A DNA stretch of 5,394 bases from an uncultured bacterium (GCA_945788485.1 CALZMB010000164.1:1-5394); one strand, 5' to 3'; shown: positions 1-5,361, numbered from the stretch's first letter. The notes: generated by a model not told the origin, from the letters alone. Numbers and translations are program-made.

Positions 1-5
1 AGCTG

Positions 6-2036
6 ATGTCAAAAGACATCTCTGAACTTGTAGAGATTGCACGTTCATTCAACATCGAGCCCGAGACAATAGGCTCGACAGAAGAAGCTATAGACCAGAT
101 ACTCGCCTTGCAAGAGAATGCAGAAACACAAGAGCCTGCAAAACGCACACGAAAAAGAGTCATCAAGAAAGACACAACCGACCACGTTTACAGTGTCAAC
201 GGCATTGACGGTGAAAACCTCGACACAAAAGCCGCAAAACGTAAAGCAAAAGCGAGCACAGAGATATTCTCAACGCCCTTGACAAATGACGCTGCATCCC
301 CTTTCCCGAAACACCGCGGAAGGAAATCCAAGGCTGAGATTGAATACCTCGCAAGTCTGGCTGAAGCCGAGAAGAAGAGACAGGAAGAATCCGAGAACCG
401 GGAATCTGCCGAGATTGTGCCGCCCTCTGCCACAGCTCAAACACACGCCTCAGAAGACAACCTCTACGGTGAAGAGGCTGCCCCTCAGCAAACCGAAGCG
501 ATGGCGGGCGGGCAACCGCTTTACGCCGGTTATCAAAACTCCGGCATCGACGCGCCAAACCAGCAGGATGTGAACGAGACGGCTTATGTGCCCGAAGCTG
601 CTTTCGGACCCTCTGAAGAAACGCAAGATGAGACATCGGCAAATCTCATAGCCCAGCTGCAGGCGAAGATGAACGCTCAGAACGAAGGGATATATTACGA
701 CAACAGCCAGCCCGACGGCATGGATACATACGACGACCACTATATCTGGGAAGGAGACCCCGGAGACGGCACTGACTTCATCATTGTCGAAGACCTGCCA
801 ATAGAAGACACGGGAGCGACGATGTCGGTCGATATCTTCGACAACCCGGTCAACACATCTATCATCGACAGCTACACACAGCAAGAGAACGAAGATTCCA
901 CACCAGCTTACTCGTTCGAGAACATCGTCAAGACAATAGGCCTCGTGGAGATAATGCCCGAGAACTACGGCTTCCTCCGTTCGAGCGACTATAACTACCT
1001 CTCGTCTCCCGACGATGTCTTTGTCCCCATGCCCGTCATCCGCAAATACGGGCTGAAAACAGGCGACGTCATCGAATGTACGGTATGCCCGCCAACGACA
1101 GGCGAGAAATATTTCACCATACAGAACATTGAACGCATCAACGGGCGCGACCCGCAGGAGATACGCGACCGCATACCTTTCGAACACCTCACGCCACTCT
1201 TCCCGGACGAGAAGTTCAACCTCTGCGGCAATCCTGCCACGACAAACCTCTCAACCCGCATCGTTGATCTCTTCTCGCCTATCGGCAAAGGACAGCGCGC
1301 CCTTATCGTAGCGCAGCCAAAGACGGGCAAGACGATACTGATGAAAGACATCGCCAACGCCATCGCCGCCTCACACCCCGAGGCATACCTGATGATGCTG
1401 CTCATCGACGAACGCCCGGAGGAAGTCACCGACATGGCACGCACCGTCAATGCAGAGGTCATCGCATCAACCTTCGACGAACCCGCCGAACGCCATGTGA
1501 AGATAGCCGGACTGGTGCTTGAGAAAGCGAAGAGAATGGTTGAATGCGGGCATGACGTGGTGATTTTCCTCGATTCCATCACTCGTCTCGCCAGGGCGTA
1601 CAACACCGTAGCCCCGGCAAGCGGCAAAGTGCTCACCGGCGGCGTTGACGCAAACGCCTTGCAGAAACCGAAACGTTTCTTCGGAGCGGCGCGAAACATA
1701 GAAGGCGGAGGCTCGCTCACCATCATCTCCACAGCCCTCATAGACACTGGCTCAAAGATGGACGAAGTGATTTTCGAAGAGTTCAAAGGCACAGGAAACA
1801 TGGAGCTGCAGCTCGAACGCTCGCTCTCAAACAAACGAATCTTCCCCGCTGTCAACCTCGTACAGTCCAGCACACGCCGCGACGACCTGCTGCAAGAGAA
1901 GACTGTGCTTGACAGAATGTGGATAGTAAGGAAATTCATCTCTGACATGAATCCGGTCGAAGCCATGAACGAGATACACTCACGCCTTGAGCGGACAAGA
2001 GACAACGAGGAGTTCCTGCTCTCCATCAACAACTGA
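6..2036 (+). CDS. rho: Transcription termination factor Rho, Bacteroidetes type with long N-terminal insertion
   Basis: Rho is a hexameric RNA-dependent ATPase/helicase that binds nascent C-rich RNA and ends transcription. Domains seen: a short Rho N-terminal helical region (about 1-38); a low-complexity insertion (about 40-305) with basic clusters early (46-55, 73-82, 103-109) and an acidic tract late (about 230-275); the cold-shock-type RNA-binding domain (about 309-372; Y321, F323, R325 and Y369 match E. coli F62, F64, R66 and Y110); and the RecA-like motor. Motor residues are intact: Walker A 436-443 (AQPKTGKT), catalytic E469, Walker B D523, R527, Q-loop 536-548, R-loop near 584 and arginine finger R624. 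The motor and C-terminus align with E. coli Rho at a constant offset of 258, so the 3' end is complete. At 676 residues it is far longer than the E. coli protein (419), because of the insertion. The frame stays open to the left edge, and the codon before this ATG is Leu, which fits the family N-terminus (LxxKDxSEL). The true start is therefore probably a few codons outside the window. Confidence 0.97.
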   Translation: MSKDISELVEIARSFNIEPETIGSTEEAIDQILALQENAETQEPAKRTRKRVIKKDTTDHVYSVNGIDGENLDTKAAKRKAKASTEIFSTPLTNDAASPFPKHRGRKSKAEIEYLASLAEAEKKRQEESENRESAEIVPPSATAQTHASEDNLYGEEAAPQQTEAMAGGQPLYAGYQNSGIDAPNQQDVNETAYVPEAAFGPSEETQDETSANLIAQLQAKMNAQNEGIYYDNSQPDGMDTYDDHYIWEGDPGDGTDFIIVEDLPIEDTGATMSVDIFDNPVNTSIIDSYTQQENEDSTPAYSFENIVKTIGLVEIMPENYGFLRSSDYNYLSSPDDVFVPMPVIRKYGLKTGDVIECTVCPPTTGEKYFTIQNIERINGRDPQEIRDRIPFEHLTPLFPDEKFNLCGNPATTNLSTRIVDLFSPIGKGQRALIVAQPKTGKTILMKDIANAIAASHPEAYLMMLLIDERPEEVTDMARTVNAEVIASTFDEPAERHVKIAGLVLEKAKRMVECGHDVVIFLDSITRLARAYNTVAPASGKVLTGGVDANALQKPKRFFGAARNIEGGGSLTIISTALIDTGSKMDEVIFEEFKGTGNMELQLERSLSNKRIFPAVNLVQSSTRRDDLLQEKTVLDRMWIVRKFISDMNPVEAMNEIHSRLERTRDNEEFLLSINN

Positions 2037-2053
2037 CACGCAAACCCTACATC

Positions 2054-2100
2054 TGCGGAAGGCTGCACTCTACAAGTGTACGCTTTCCGCATTTTCTTTT
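2054..2100 (+). terminator. Intrinsic terminator downstream of rho
   Basis: A long hairpin starts 18 bases after the rho stop codon. The outer stem is 2055-2063 (GCGGAAGGC) paired with 2082-2090 (GCTTTCCGC), nine pairs including one G-U, extended by T2054-A2091. The inner stem is 2064-2069 (TGCACT) with 2075-2080 (AGTGTA), closing a five-base loop (CTACA), with a single bulged C at 2081. The T-rich tract ATTTTCTTTT follows. This is a textbook Rho-independent terminator placed to end the rho transcript. Confidence 0.88.
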
Positions 2101-2160
2101 AGCCCGCAAACACAGAAATCATACAACAAAGGCTTTGTATGGAAAGAGGTGCTGAGAAGA

Positions 2161-2172
2161 AGCCTTTAGGAT
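2161..2172. repeat. Left copy of a 12-bp inverted repeat (AGCCTTTAGGAT)
   Basis: AGCCTTTAGGAT here is the exact reverse complement of ATCCTAAAGGCT at 2519-2530. With a one-base gap the match continues for GAC. The pair encloses about 370 bp, including the 26-bp inverted repeat at 2178-2349. It may mark the edges of an inserted element or be a coincidence; a 12-bp match in a window of this size is not strongly significant on its own. Confidence 0.35.
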
Positions 2173-2177
2173 GACAG

Positions 2178-2203
2178 TTGTTTCAGTTTCAGTTGTTTCA
2201 GTT
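2178..2203. repeat. Left arm of 26-bp perfect inverted repeat
   Basis: These 26 bases are perfectly reverse-complementary to 2324-2349. The arm is itself repetitive: GTTGTTTCAGTT occurs twice (2192-2203 exact; 2177-2188 with its first base pair outside the perfect arm), separated by TCA, so the unit TTTCAGTT recurs three times. No gene is near enough to suggest a coding role. Possible roles are a recognition site for a DNA-binding protein, the end of a short mobile element, or one side of a cruciform. Confidence 0.85.
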
Positions 2204-2241
2204 CAAAAAATGATACCTATACAACTCTAATCTATCTTCTA

Positions 2242-2290
2242 ATATATTTATAACTTATCGATATATAGATAGTTATATATATAAATATAT
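2242..2290. repeat. Nested AT-rich dyad at the centre of the 26-bp inverted repeat
   Basis: Between the 26-bp arms lies an almost pure A+T segment with its own symmetry. ATATATTTATA at 2242-2252 is the reverse complement of 2280-2290, AACT at 2252-2255 matches AGTT at 2271-2274, and the 8-bp palindrome TATCGATA (2256-2263) sits within 4 bp of the geometric centre of the outer arms. A segment this AT-rich and symmetric would melt or extrude easily, but no DnaA box cluster or replication gene is seen, so an origin is not supported. Confidence 0.7.
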
Positions 2291-2323
2291 GCAAGAACAG
2301 TAGTTGACACCCCTTCAAAAAAC

Positions 2324-2349
2324 AACTGAAACAACTGAAACTGAAACAA
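2324..2349. repeat. Right arm of 26-bp perfect inverted repeat
   Basis: Exact reverse complement of 2178-2203; on the + strand it reads as repeated AACTGAAAC units. The arms are separated by 120 bp. A short direct repeat, TTCAAAAAA, also appears at the inner edge of the left arm (2202-2210) and just before the right arm (2314-2322), so the inner flanks are related in direct rather than inverted orientation. Confidence 0.85.
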
Positions 2350-2680
2350 ACTTATTCTCTATAAAGCCTATCCTCTAAACTTAATTTGTTGATTCACAAC
2401 ACATTATAAAATTTTTGTAACCCCCCCCTGAGAAGCGACGCCCCACACGCGCCGGAAGAAGAATCAGACCCGCTTTGTCTTTAGCACAAACCAGCAGCGC
2501 AGCCCCGCACGGCCGTCAATCCTAAAGGCTCAAATCATCGCTCGCGAACACTGCCCGCAACGCTTGCCTTTGACGCTCTCAGCAGCAGCGAATGTTGCTT
2601 TCAGGACGCACGTTATGAGCCTCTGTGCAGAAAGAAGCGGGCGCATGAATCTGCACGTGCGACGAGACGCTGCAAGGAAA
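2350..2680. other. Gene-free stretch between the two inverted-repeat structures
   Basis: No convincing reading frame, RNA or promoter is seen here. The left part (to about 2420) is AT-rich and ends in a run of eight C (2421-2428). From there to about 2680 the sequence is noticeably more GC-rich, with short palindromes such as GCACGTGC (2653-2660). The right copy of the 12-bp repeat (2519-2530) lies inside. Open frames on both strands through 2564-2917 give Arg/Ser/Cys-rich translations that do not look like real proteins. Confidence 0.6.
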
Positions 2681-2715
2681 GGCGGGTTCTATAAATGCGC
2701 TTTGTCAGATTTTGA
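2681..2715. repeat. Left terminal inverted repeat of a 267-bp segment
   Basis: GGCGGGTTCTATAAATGC at 2681-2698 matches the reverse complement of 2930-2947 at 17 of 18 positions. After a five-base gap of equal length on both sides, GTCA (2704-2707) also matches, followed by a similar ATTTT...GA block. Matching blocks at the same spacing make chance unlikely. The pair bounds 2681-2947, a size and layout typical of MITE-like non-autonomous elements, but no clear target-site duplication flanks it. Confidence 0.65.
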
Positions 2716-2727
2716 GATTGTTTTTGA

Positions 2728-2907
2728 GGGAAAATTGAAAGTTGTAGAGTTGAGCGTAGCGGGCTACGTGACCGATACGACTTACAATTTGAACCGACGC
2801 TCGAAGCAAGAGCAGAAGAAATGCTTGCATTTATTATGCCTTGCGAGGAGGAGGAAGCCGAAGGCAACCAAAAAGAATCCAAAAGATGGCAAAACGTTAA
2901 CCCTTAA
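2728..2907 (+). pseudogene. Possible remnant of a coding sequence (59 open codons, no proper start)
   Basis: The frame is open from just after a TGA at 2725-2727 to a TAA at 2905-2907. Its translation contains YDLQFEPTLEARAEEMLAF followed by an acidic tail (PCEEEEAEGN), a more protein-like composition than the overlapping frames, which are rich in Arg, Lys and Cys. The only ATG codons are internal (2821 and 2836), so nothing supports expression as a full gene. It lies wholly inside the segment bounded by the 18-bp inverted repeats, so it could be the 3' remnant of a gene carried by an element, or simply a chance frame. The family is not recognised. Confidence 0.2.
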
Positions 2908-2911
2908 ATAT

Positions 2912-2947
2912 TCATAAAATTGACGGTGGGCATTTATAGAACCCACC
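2912..2947. repeat. Right terminal inverted repeat of the 267-bp segment
   Basis: Inverted partner of 2681-2715. This copy can also fold on itself: GGTGGG (2925-2930) pairs with CCCACC (2942-2947) around an 11-base loop. The left copy lacks that self-pairing. No T-run follows, so it is not an evident terminator. Confidence 0.65.
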
Positions 2948-3021
2948 TAATATCAGAAAGCAGAAAAATGTCTGGGAGAAGGAAAAACCATGAAGAATGA
3001 AAAAACGCTGCTTATAAGCAC

Positions 3022-3059
3022 AAAAAAAATAACGTTCCGGAAAGAACGTTATTTTTTTT
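3022..3059 (-). terminator. Terminator of the tRNA-Lys transcript, symmetric hairpin
   Basis: A perfect 16-bp inverted repeat: eight A then TAACGTTC (3022-3037) pairs with GAACGTTA then eight T (3044-3059), around the six-base loop CGGAAA. Read on the - strand it lies two bases past the discriminator base of the downstream tRNA gene and ends in eight U, so it should stop the tRNA transcript. As the A and T tracts are symmetric it should also work on the + strand, blocking any transcription coming from the rho side. Confidence 0.9.
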
Positions 3060-3060
3060 G

Positions 3061-3133
3061 TACACCCTTAGGGGCTCGAACCCTAGACCCACTGATTAAG
3101 AGTCAGTTGCTCTACCAACTGAGCTAAGGGTGC
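3061..3133 (-). tRNA. tRNA-Lys(CTT), second in transcription order
   Basis: A 73-nt cloverleaf on the - strand. The acceptor stem is GCACCCT/AGGGTGT, the D arm GCTC...GAGC with an 8-base loop, the anticodon stem ACTGA/TCAGT with loop CTCTTAA and anticodon CTT (bases 3098-3100 on the + strand), the variable loop GGGTC, and the T arm TAGGG-TTCGAGC-CCCTA. The discriminator is A (3061). CCA is not encoded, so it must be added after transcription. The first acceptor pair is G1-U72 rather than G-C. It decodes AAG. The terminator hairpin follows immediately. Confidence 0.97.
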
Positions 3134-3135
3134 GT

Positions 3136-3168
3136 GAAGATGTCTCATTGCTGATGCAAAGCATCTTC
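3136..3168 (-). other. Hairpin in the spacer between the two tRNA genes
   Basis: The 50-bp spacer contains GAAGATG (3136-3142) and CATCTTC (3162-3168), able to pair over 7 bp. On the transcribed - strand a tighter alternative GATGC-TTT-GCATC is also possible. It has no T-run and probably only separates the two tRNAs in the precursor, perhaps as a processing structure. Confidence 0.4.
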
Positions 3169-3183
3169 TTATTCATGAACTTG

Positions 3184-3256
3184 TACACCCTTAGGGGCTC
3201 GAACCCTAGACCCACTGATTAAGAGTCAGTTGCTCTACCAACTGAGCTAAGGGTGC
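3184..3256 (-). tRNA. tRNA-Lys(CTT), first in transcription order
   Basis: Identical over all 73 positions to the tRNA gene at 3061-3133, including the G1-U72 pair, discriminator A and lack of encoded CCA. The anticodon CTT corresponds to 3221-3223 on the + strand. The identity extends three bases past the 3' end (TTG on the + strand), giving a 76-bp direct repeat (3058-3133 and 3181-3256). Two identical copies under one promoter and one terminator indicate a tandem duplication that raises gene dosage. Confidence 0.97.
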
Positions 3257-3286
3257 ATACAAGTGCCTTTTCTTCAAAAGCGAGTG

Positions 3287-3318
3287 CAAAGTTACTGCTT
3301 TATTTTGGATTACGCAAC
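3287..3318 (-). promoter_or_regulatory. Bacteroidetes-type promoter for the tRNA-Lys pair
   Basis: Read on the - strand, TAACTTTG (3287-3294) fits the Bacteroidetes -7 element TAnnTTTG exactly. GTTG (3315-3318) stands 20 bp further upstream, the spacing expected for the -33 element. Transcription should start near 3280, about 24 bases before the first tRNA base. The site lies between the tRNAs and the end of the regulator gene, so the tRNAs are probably transcribed separately from it. Confidence 0.75.
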
Positions 3319-3448
3319 TTTTTTGGCTGTTTTTTTACAAAAAACATATCATTCGGCATATTTCTATTGACTTTAGTCATTATTTTTCGTTTTCCTCATT
3401 CGATTTTCACGCATGGCAGCGCACGTCACGAGCTGCGCCTCTGATTTC

Positions 3449-4306
3449 TCATCCTATCAGTTTGTCACGATATTCCTGCGGAGTGAATCCCAGCCTTTGC
3501 TTGAAAAGGCGGATGAAATACGACACATCGTCAAACCCGACCGCCATCGCTATTGCCTTTACAGACAATTCCGTCCCGAGCAGAAGCGACTGGGAATGTT
3601 GTATTTTCTTCTTCAGTACATATTGCAGCGGTGTCGTTGACATGACACGTTTGAACACGCGGATGAAGTTCAGCTTCGACATGCACACCTCGTCAGACAG
3701 TTTTCCGACAGGCAGGGGCTCGCTGATATGCTGCTGTATATATTCGATGATATGCGCGACGCGTGCATCAAGCGCCAAGACCTTCGGCGTTGCGAATTTC
3801 ATGAAATACGAGAAGATGATGGCTACCATGCCATGCAGCTGCATGCGCTTATAGAGAGGCATCCTCATGAACGCCTGCGCGTAGTCTCTGTATGACTGAT
3901 GGTTCAGGAACTCCTCAGCGTCTCGCGTGGGCAGATGCAGCTGCTGATAGAACGTGCAGAAATTTTCAAACAGCAGTTCCACAGCCGGCAACGCCTCTAC
4001 CTCCATCGGGAAATTGTACAGCTCGAAAAGGTTGTTTGCCGTGTGCGACTGATGATAGACAAACAGATAGAAAAAATCGCAGCCCGGCGAGCATTGGTAG
4101 GAGTGCGGGATGTAAGGCGGGAGCATGTACATCTTCCCTCCTTTCAGGCTGACGTCGCCTTGGGGCAGGTGGAAAACCGCGCTGCCTTGCCTCACATAGA
4201 ATAGGCGTATGAAAGGCGACGAGATGTCCTCGTTGCTCCAATGATGTGAAGTGACGGCATGTCCAAGGTTCAGCACCACAAAATCCGTGAGTTCTGTTCT
4301 GTTCAT
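3449..4306 (-). CDS. AraC-family transcriptional regulator
   Basis: A 285-residue protein of usual AraC/XylS length. The N-terminal half (about 12-100) is a cupin-like ligand-binding domain, with the typical pattern IRLFYVRQGSAVFHL, then a glycine turn and LPPYIPHSY. The C-terminal 100 residues are the two-part DNA-binding domain: a first helix-turn-helix at about 199-220 (VGKLSDEVCMSKLNFIRVFK) and a second at about 248-272, closed by the family signature VSYFIRLFKQRLGFTPQEYR (261-280). It is cytoplasmic, and the inducer and targets are unknown. The ATG at 4304-4306 begins the conserved region with no strong Shine-Dalgarno site, as usual in this phylum. It lies 109 bp downstream of the GSCFA gene on the same strand and appears to have its own promoter. 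No clear terminator is seen after the stop. Members near metabolic genes often control them, but no such gene is adjacent here. Confidence 0.93.
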   Translation of the reverse strand: MNRTELTDFVVLNLGHAVTSHHWSNEDISSPFIRLFYVRQGSAVFHLPQGDVSLKGGKMYMLPPYIPHSYQCSPGCDFFYLFVYHQSHTANNLFELYNFPMEVEALPAVELLFENFCTFYQQLHLPTRDAEEFLNHQSYRDYAQAFMRMPLYKRMQLHGMVAIIFSYFMKFATPKVLALDARVAHIIEYIQQHISEPLPVGKLSDEVCMSKLNFIRVFKRVMSTTPLQYVLKKKIQHSQSLLLGTELSVKAIAMAVGFDDVSYFIRLFKQRLGFTPQEYRDKLIG

Positions 4307-4358
4307 AAGCGGGTTGGCAGCGGGGGTGTGACAAAACGTGTTTCCTGTTCCGGGACGT

Positions 4359-4393
4359 CAAAGGTAGTCTTGGTCACTTGTCAAAGTCGTGAC
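4359..4393 (-). promoter_or_regulatory. Candidate promoter and operator of the AraC-type gene
   Basis: On the - strand TACCTTTG (4359-4366) matches the TAnnTTTG element about 50 bases before the start codon. The nearest TTTG (4382-4385) is only 15 bp upstream, shorter than the usual spacing, so the -33 part is weak. The + strand heptamer GTCAAAG occurs twice, at 4357-4363 and 4380-4386, 23 bp apart. GTCAC (4373-4377) and GTGAC (4389-4393) form an inverted pair. Direct repeats about two helical turns apart resemble AraC-type operator half-sites, so autoregulation is possible but unproven. Confidence 0.45.
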
Positions 4394-4415
4394 GCCCCAG
4401 TCGTTGTCGTATGTG

Positions 4416-5300
4416 TCATCCGCTGATAGGGATGTGTTGAGATTGCCTCCAGAGTTTCAGGTTTTCTGCAGACCGGCGTTTCAGGTTGTCAGAGAACACC
4501 CATTCTGCAAATCTCTCTGTGATGAGCTGCACCGCCTGCTCTGACGGGTGAAGCATGTCCGCGGCATAGAAACGGTAGTCGCGCAGCTCGTCAAGCATAA
4601 TCTCGTACGACGGGAAATAGAAGGCATTGCCGAACTCTTTTTCTATCGCGTCGGCAAGGAGCAGGAGCTTTGATTTCTGGAGCTGTGATTCATGAAAACC
4701 GTATTTTCTGTAGCGATAGGGACTGACGGTCAGGCAGACCTTCATTTCGGGGAATGTTTGTGACAATCGTTTTATGAGACTCCCCCACTCTGCTTTCAGC
4801 GCGTCAGCAGCCGGGTCTTCTTCAACAAAAACGGACGGCAGTTCCTTATGGCAGTTTGCCACGACACATCGTGAGCCTTCTCTCAGACGATAGCAACGTG
4901 TCGTGCCGAAGGTTATGCACAGCAATCGCGTCCGGGTCATCATCTCGCGCGCCTGCCGCAGGCTCTTTGTTATGCTCTCGACACAGATTTCTCGTTGTTT
5001 TGAAGAGAACCTGCCGGAGAACAGCCAGCTGTGATACATTCCGTCACGCCCTTTGAACACCGATGCGTTGACAGCCTCTTCGCCATGCCTTTCTGAGACC
5101 AGGAGAGCCAGCGCCTGATGTATGCTCACCGGATTGTACAGCACCCCGAAGGGATTGACGCAAACCATGTCTTCACCCATACGGTGCTGCAGCTGCTCAC
5201 CGACATTCTGGGCGAAGCATGAGCCGAGGGTGAACACCACATCACCGTCTTCTATACGGAGAGGAGGCGTTGGCAGTGAAACAGTTGTAAAGAGTTGCAT
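4416..5300 (-). CDS. GSCFA-family protein (SGNH/GDSL hydrolase-like)
   Basis: A 294-residue protein with the hallmarks of the GSCFA family. The name motif GSCFA is at 26-30 after a short beta strand, NPFGVLYNP at 49-57, HSW at 90-92, FGTTRCY at 131-137, VANCHK at 147-152, TVSPYRYRKYGFHESQLQKS at 191-210, and DMLHPSEQAV at 248-257. By analogy with SGNH/GDSL hydrolases, S27 would be the nucleophile and D248/H251 the Asp-x-x-His pair; this is inferred from motif positions. The usual arginine-histidine after TVSP is RY here. There is no signal peptide or membrane segment, so it is probably cytoplasmic. The family is widespread in Bacteroidetes but has no firmly established substrate. The ATG at 5298-5300 starts the conserved N-terminus (LFTTVSLPTPPLRI), preceded by an AT-rich leader without a Shine-Dalgarno site. 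The short distance to a possible upstream frame suggests an operon running in from the right. Confidence 0.92.
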   Translation of the reverse strand: MQLFTTVSLPTPPLRIEDGDVVFTLGSCFAQNVGEQLQHRMGEDMVCVNPFGVLYNPVSIHQALALLVSERHGEEAVNASVFKGRDGMYHSWLFSGRFSSKQREICVESITKSLRQAREMMTRTRLLCITFGTTRCYRLREGSRCVVANCHKELPSVFVEEDPAADALKAEWGSLIKRLSQTFPEMKVCLTVSPYRYRKYGFHESQLQKSKLLLLADAIEKEFGNAFYFPSYEIMLDELRDYRFYAADMLHPSEQAVQLITERFAEWVFSDNLKRRSAENLKLWRQSQHIPISG

Positions 5301-5361
5301 ATAATATCAAGCCAAATGCGGCTATTTGACTGTTATGATGGATTTTATGTGTCGGCTGCAA

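Noticed and set aside
450..1187. 245-codon open frame on the - strand opposite the rho insertion
   Set aside because: Antisense shadow of rho; its Val/Cys/Arg-rich composition is unlike a real protein and no promoter is seen.
995..2092. 365-codon open frame on the - strand opposite rho
   Set aside because: It lies antisense to a highly conserved Rho motor domain, has a Ser/Arg-rich translation with no recognisable motif, and follows from the codon use of rho.
2200..2350. Replication origin at the AT-rich dyad
   Set aside because: No DnaA-box cluster, no dnaA or other initiator gene nearby, and the arms match no origin motif I know. Kept only as an unexplained repeat structure.
2613..2882. 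89-codon - strand frame in the gap
   Set aside because: Ser/Arg-rich low-quality translation with no known motif; overlaps the repeat segment and the frames above.
2564..2917. 117-codon + strand frame in the gap
   Set aside because: Rich in Arg, Lys and Cys with no domain pattern, it crosses an apparent element boundary at 2681 and competes with a more protein-like frame in the same place.
2991..3126. Small + strand frame starting MKNEKTLL
   Set aside because: It runs through the terminator hairpin and then antisense through the tRNA, giving the typical tRNA-derived translation; not a gene.
3058..3256. CRISPR array from the repeated sequences
   Set aside because: The two repeats are 76 bp and are complete tRNA genes; there are only two units and no cas genes.
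3416..3436. Terminator hairpin after the AraC-type gene (GCAGC/GCTGC)
   Set aside because: Only five pairs with an 11-base loop and no T-run in the - strand direction.
3462..3854. 130-codon + strand frame
   Set aside because: Antisense to the conserved DNA-binding domain of the AraC-type regulator.
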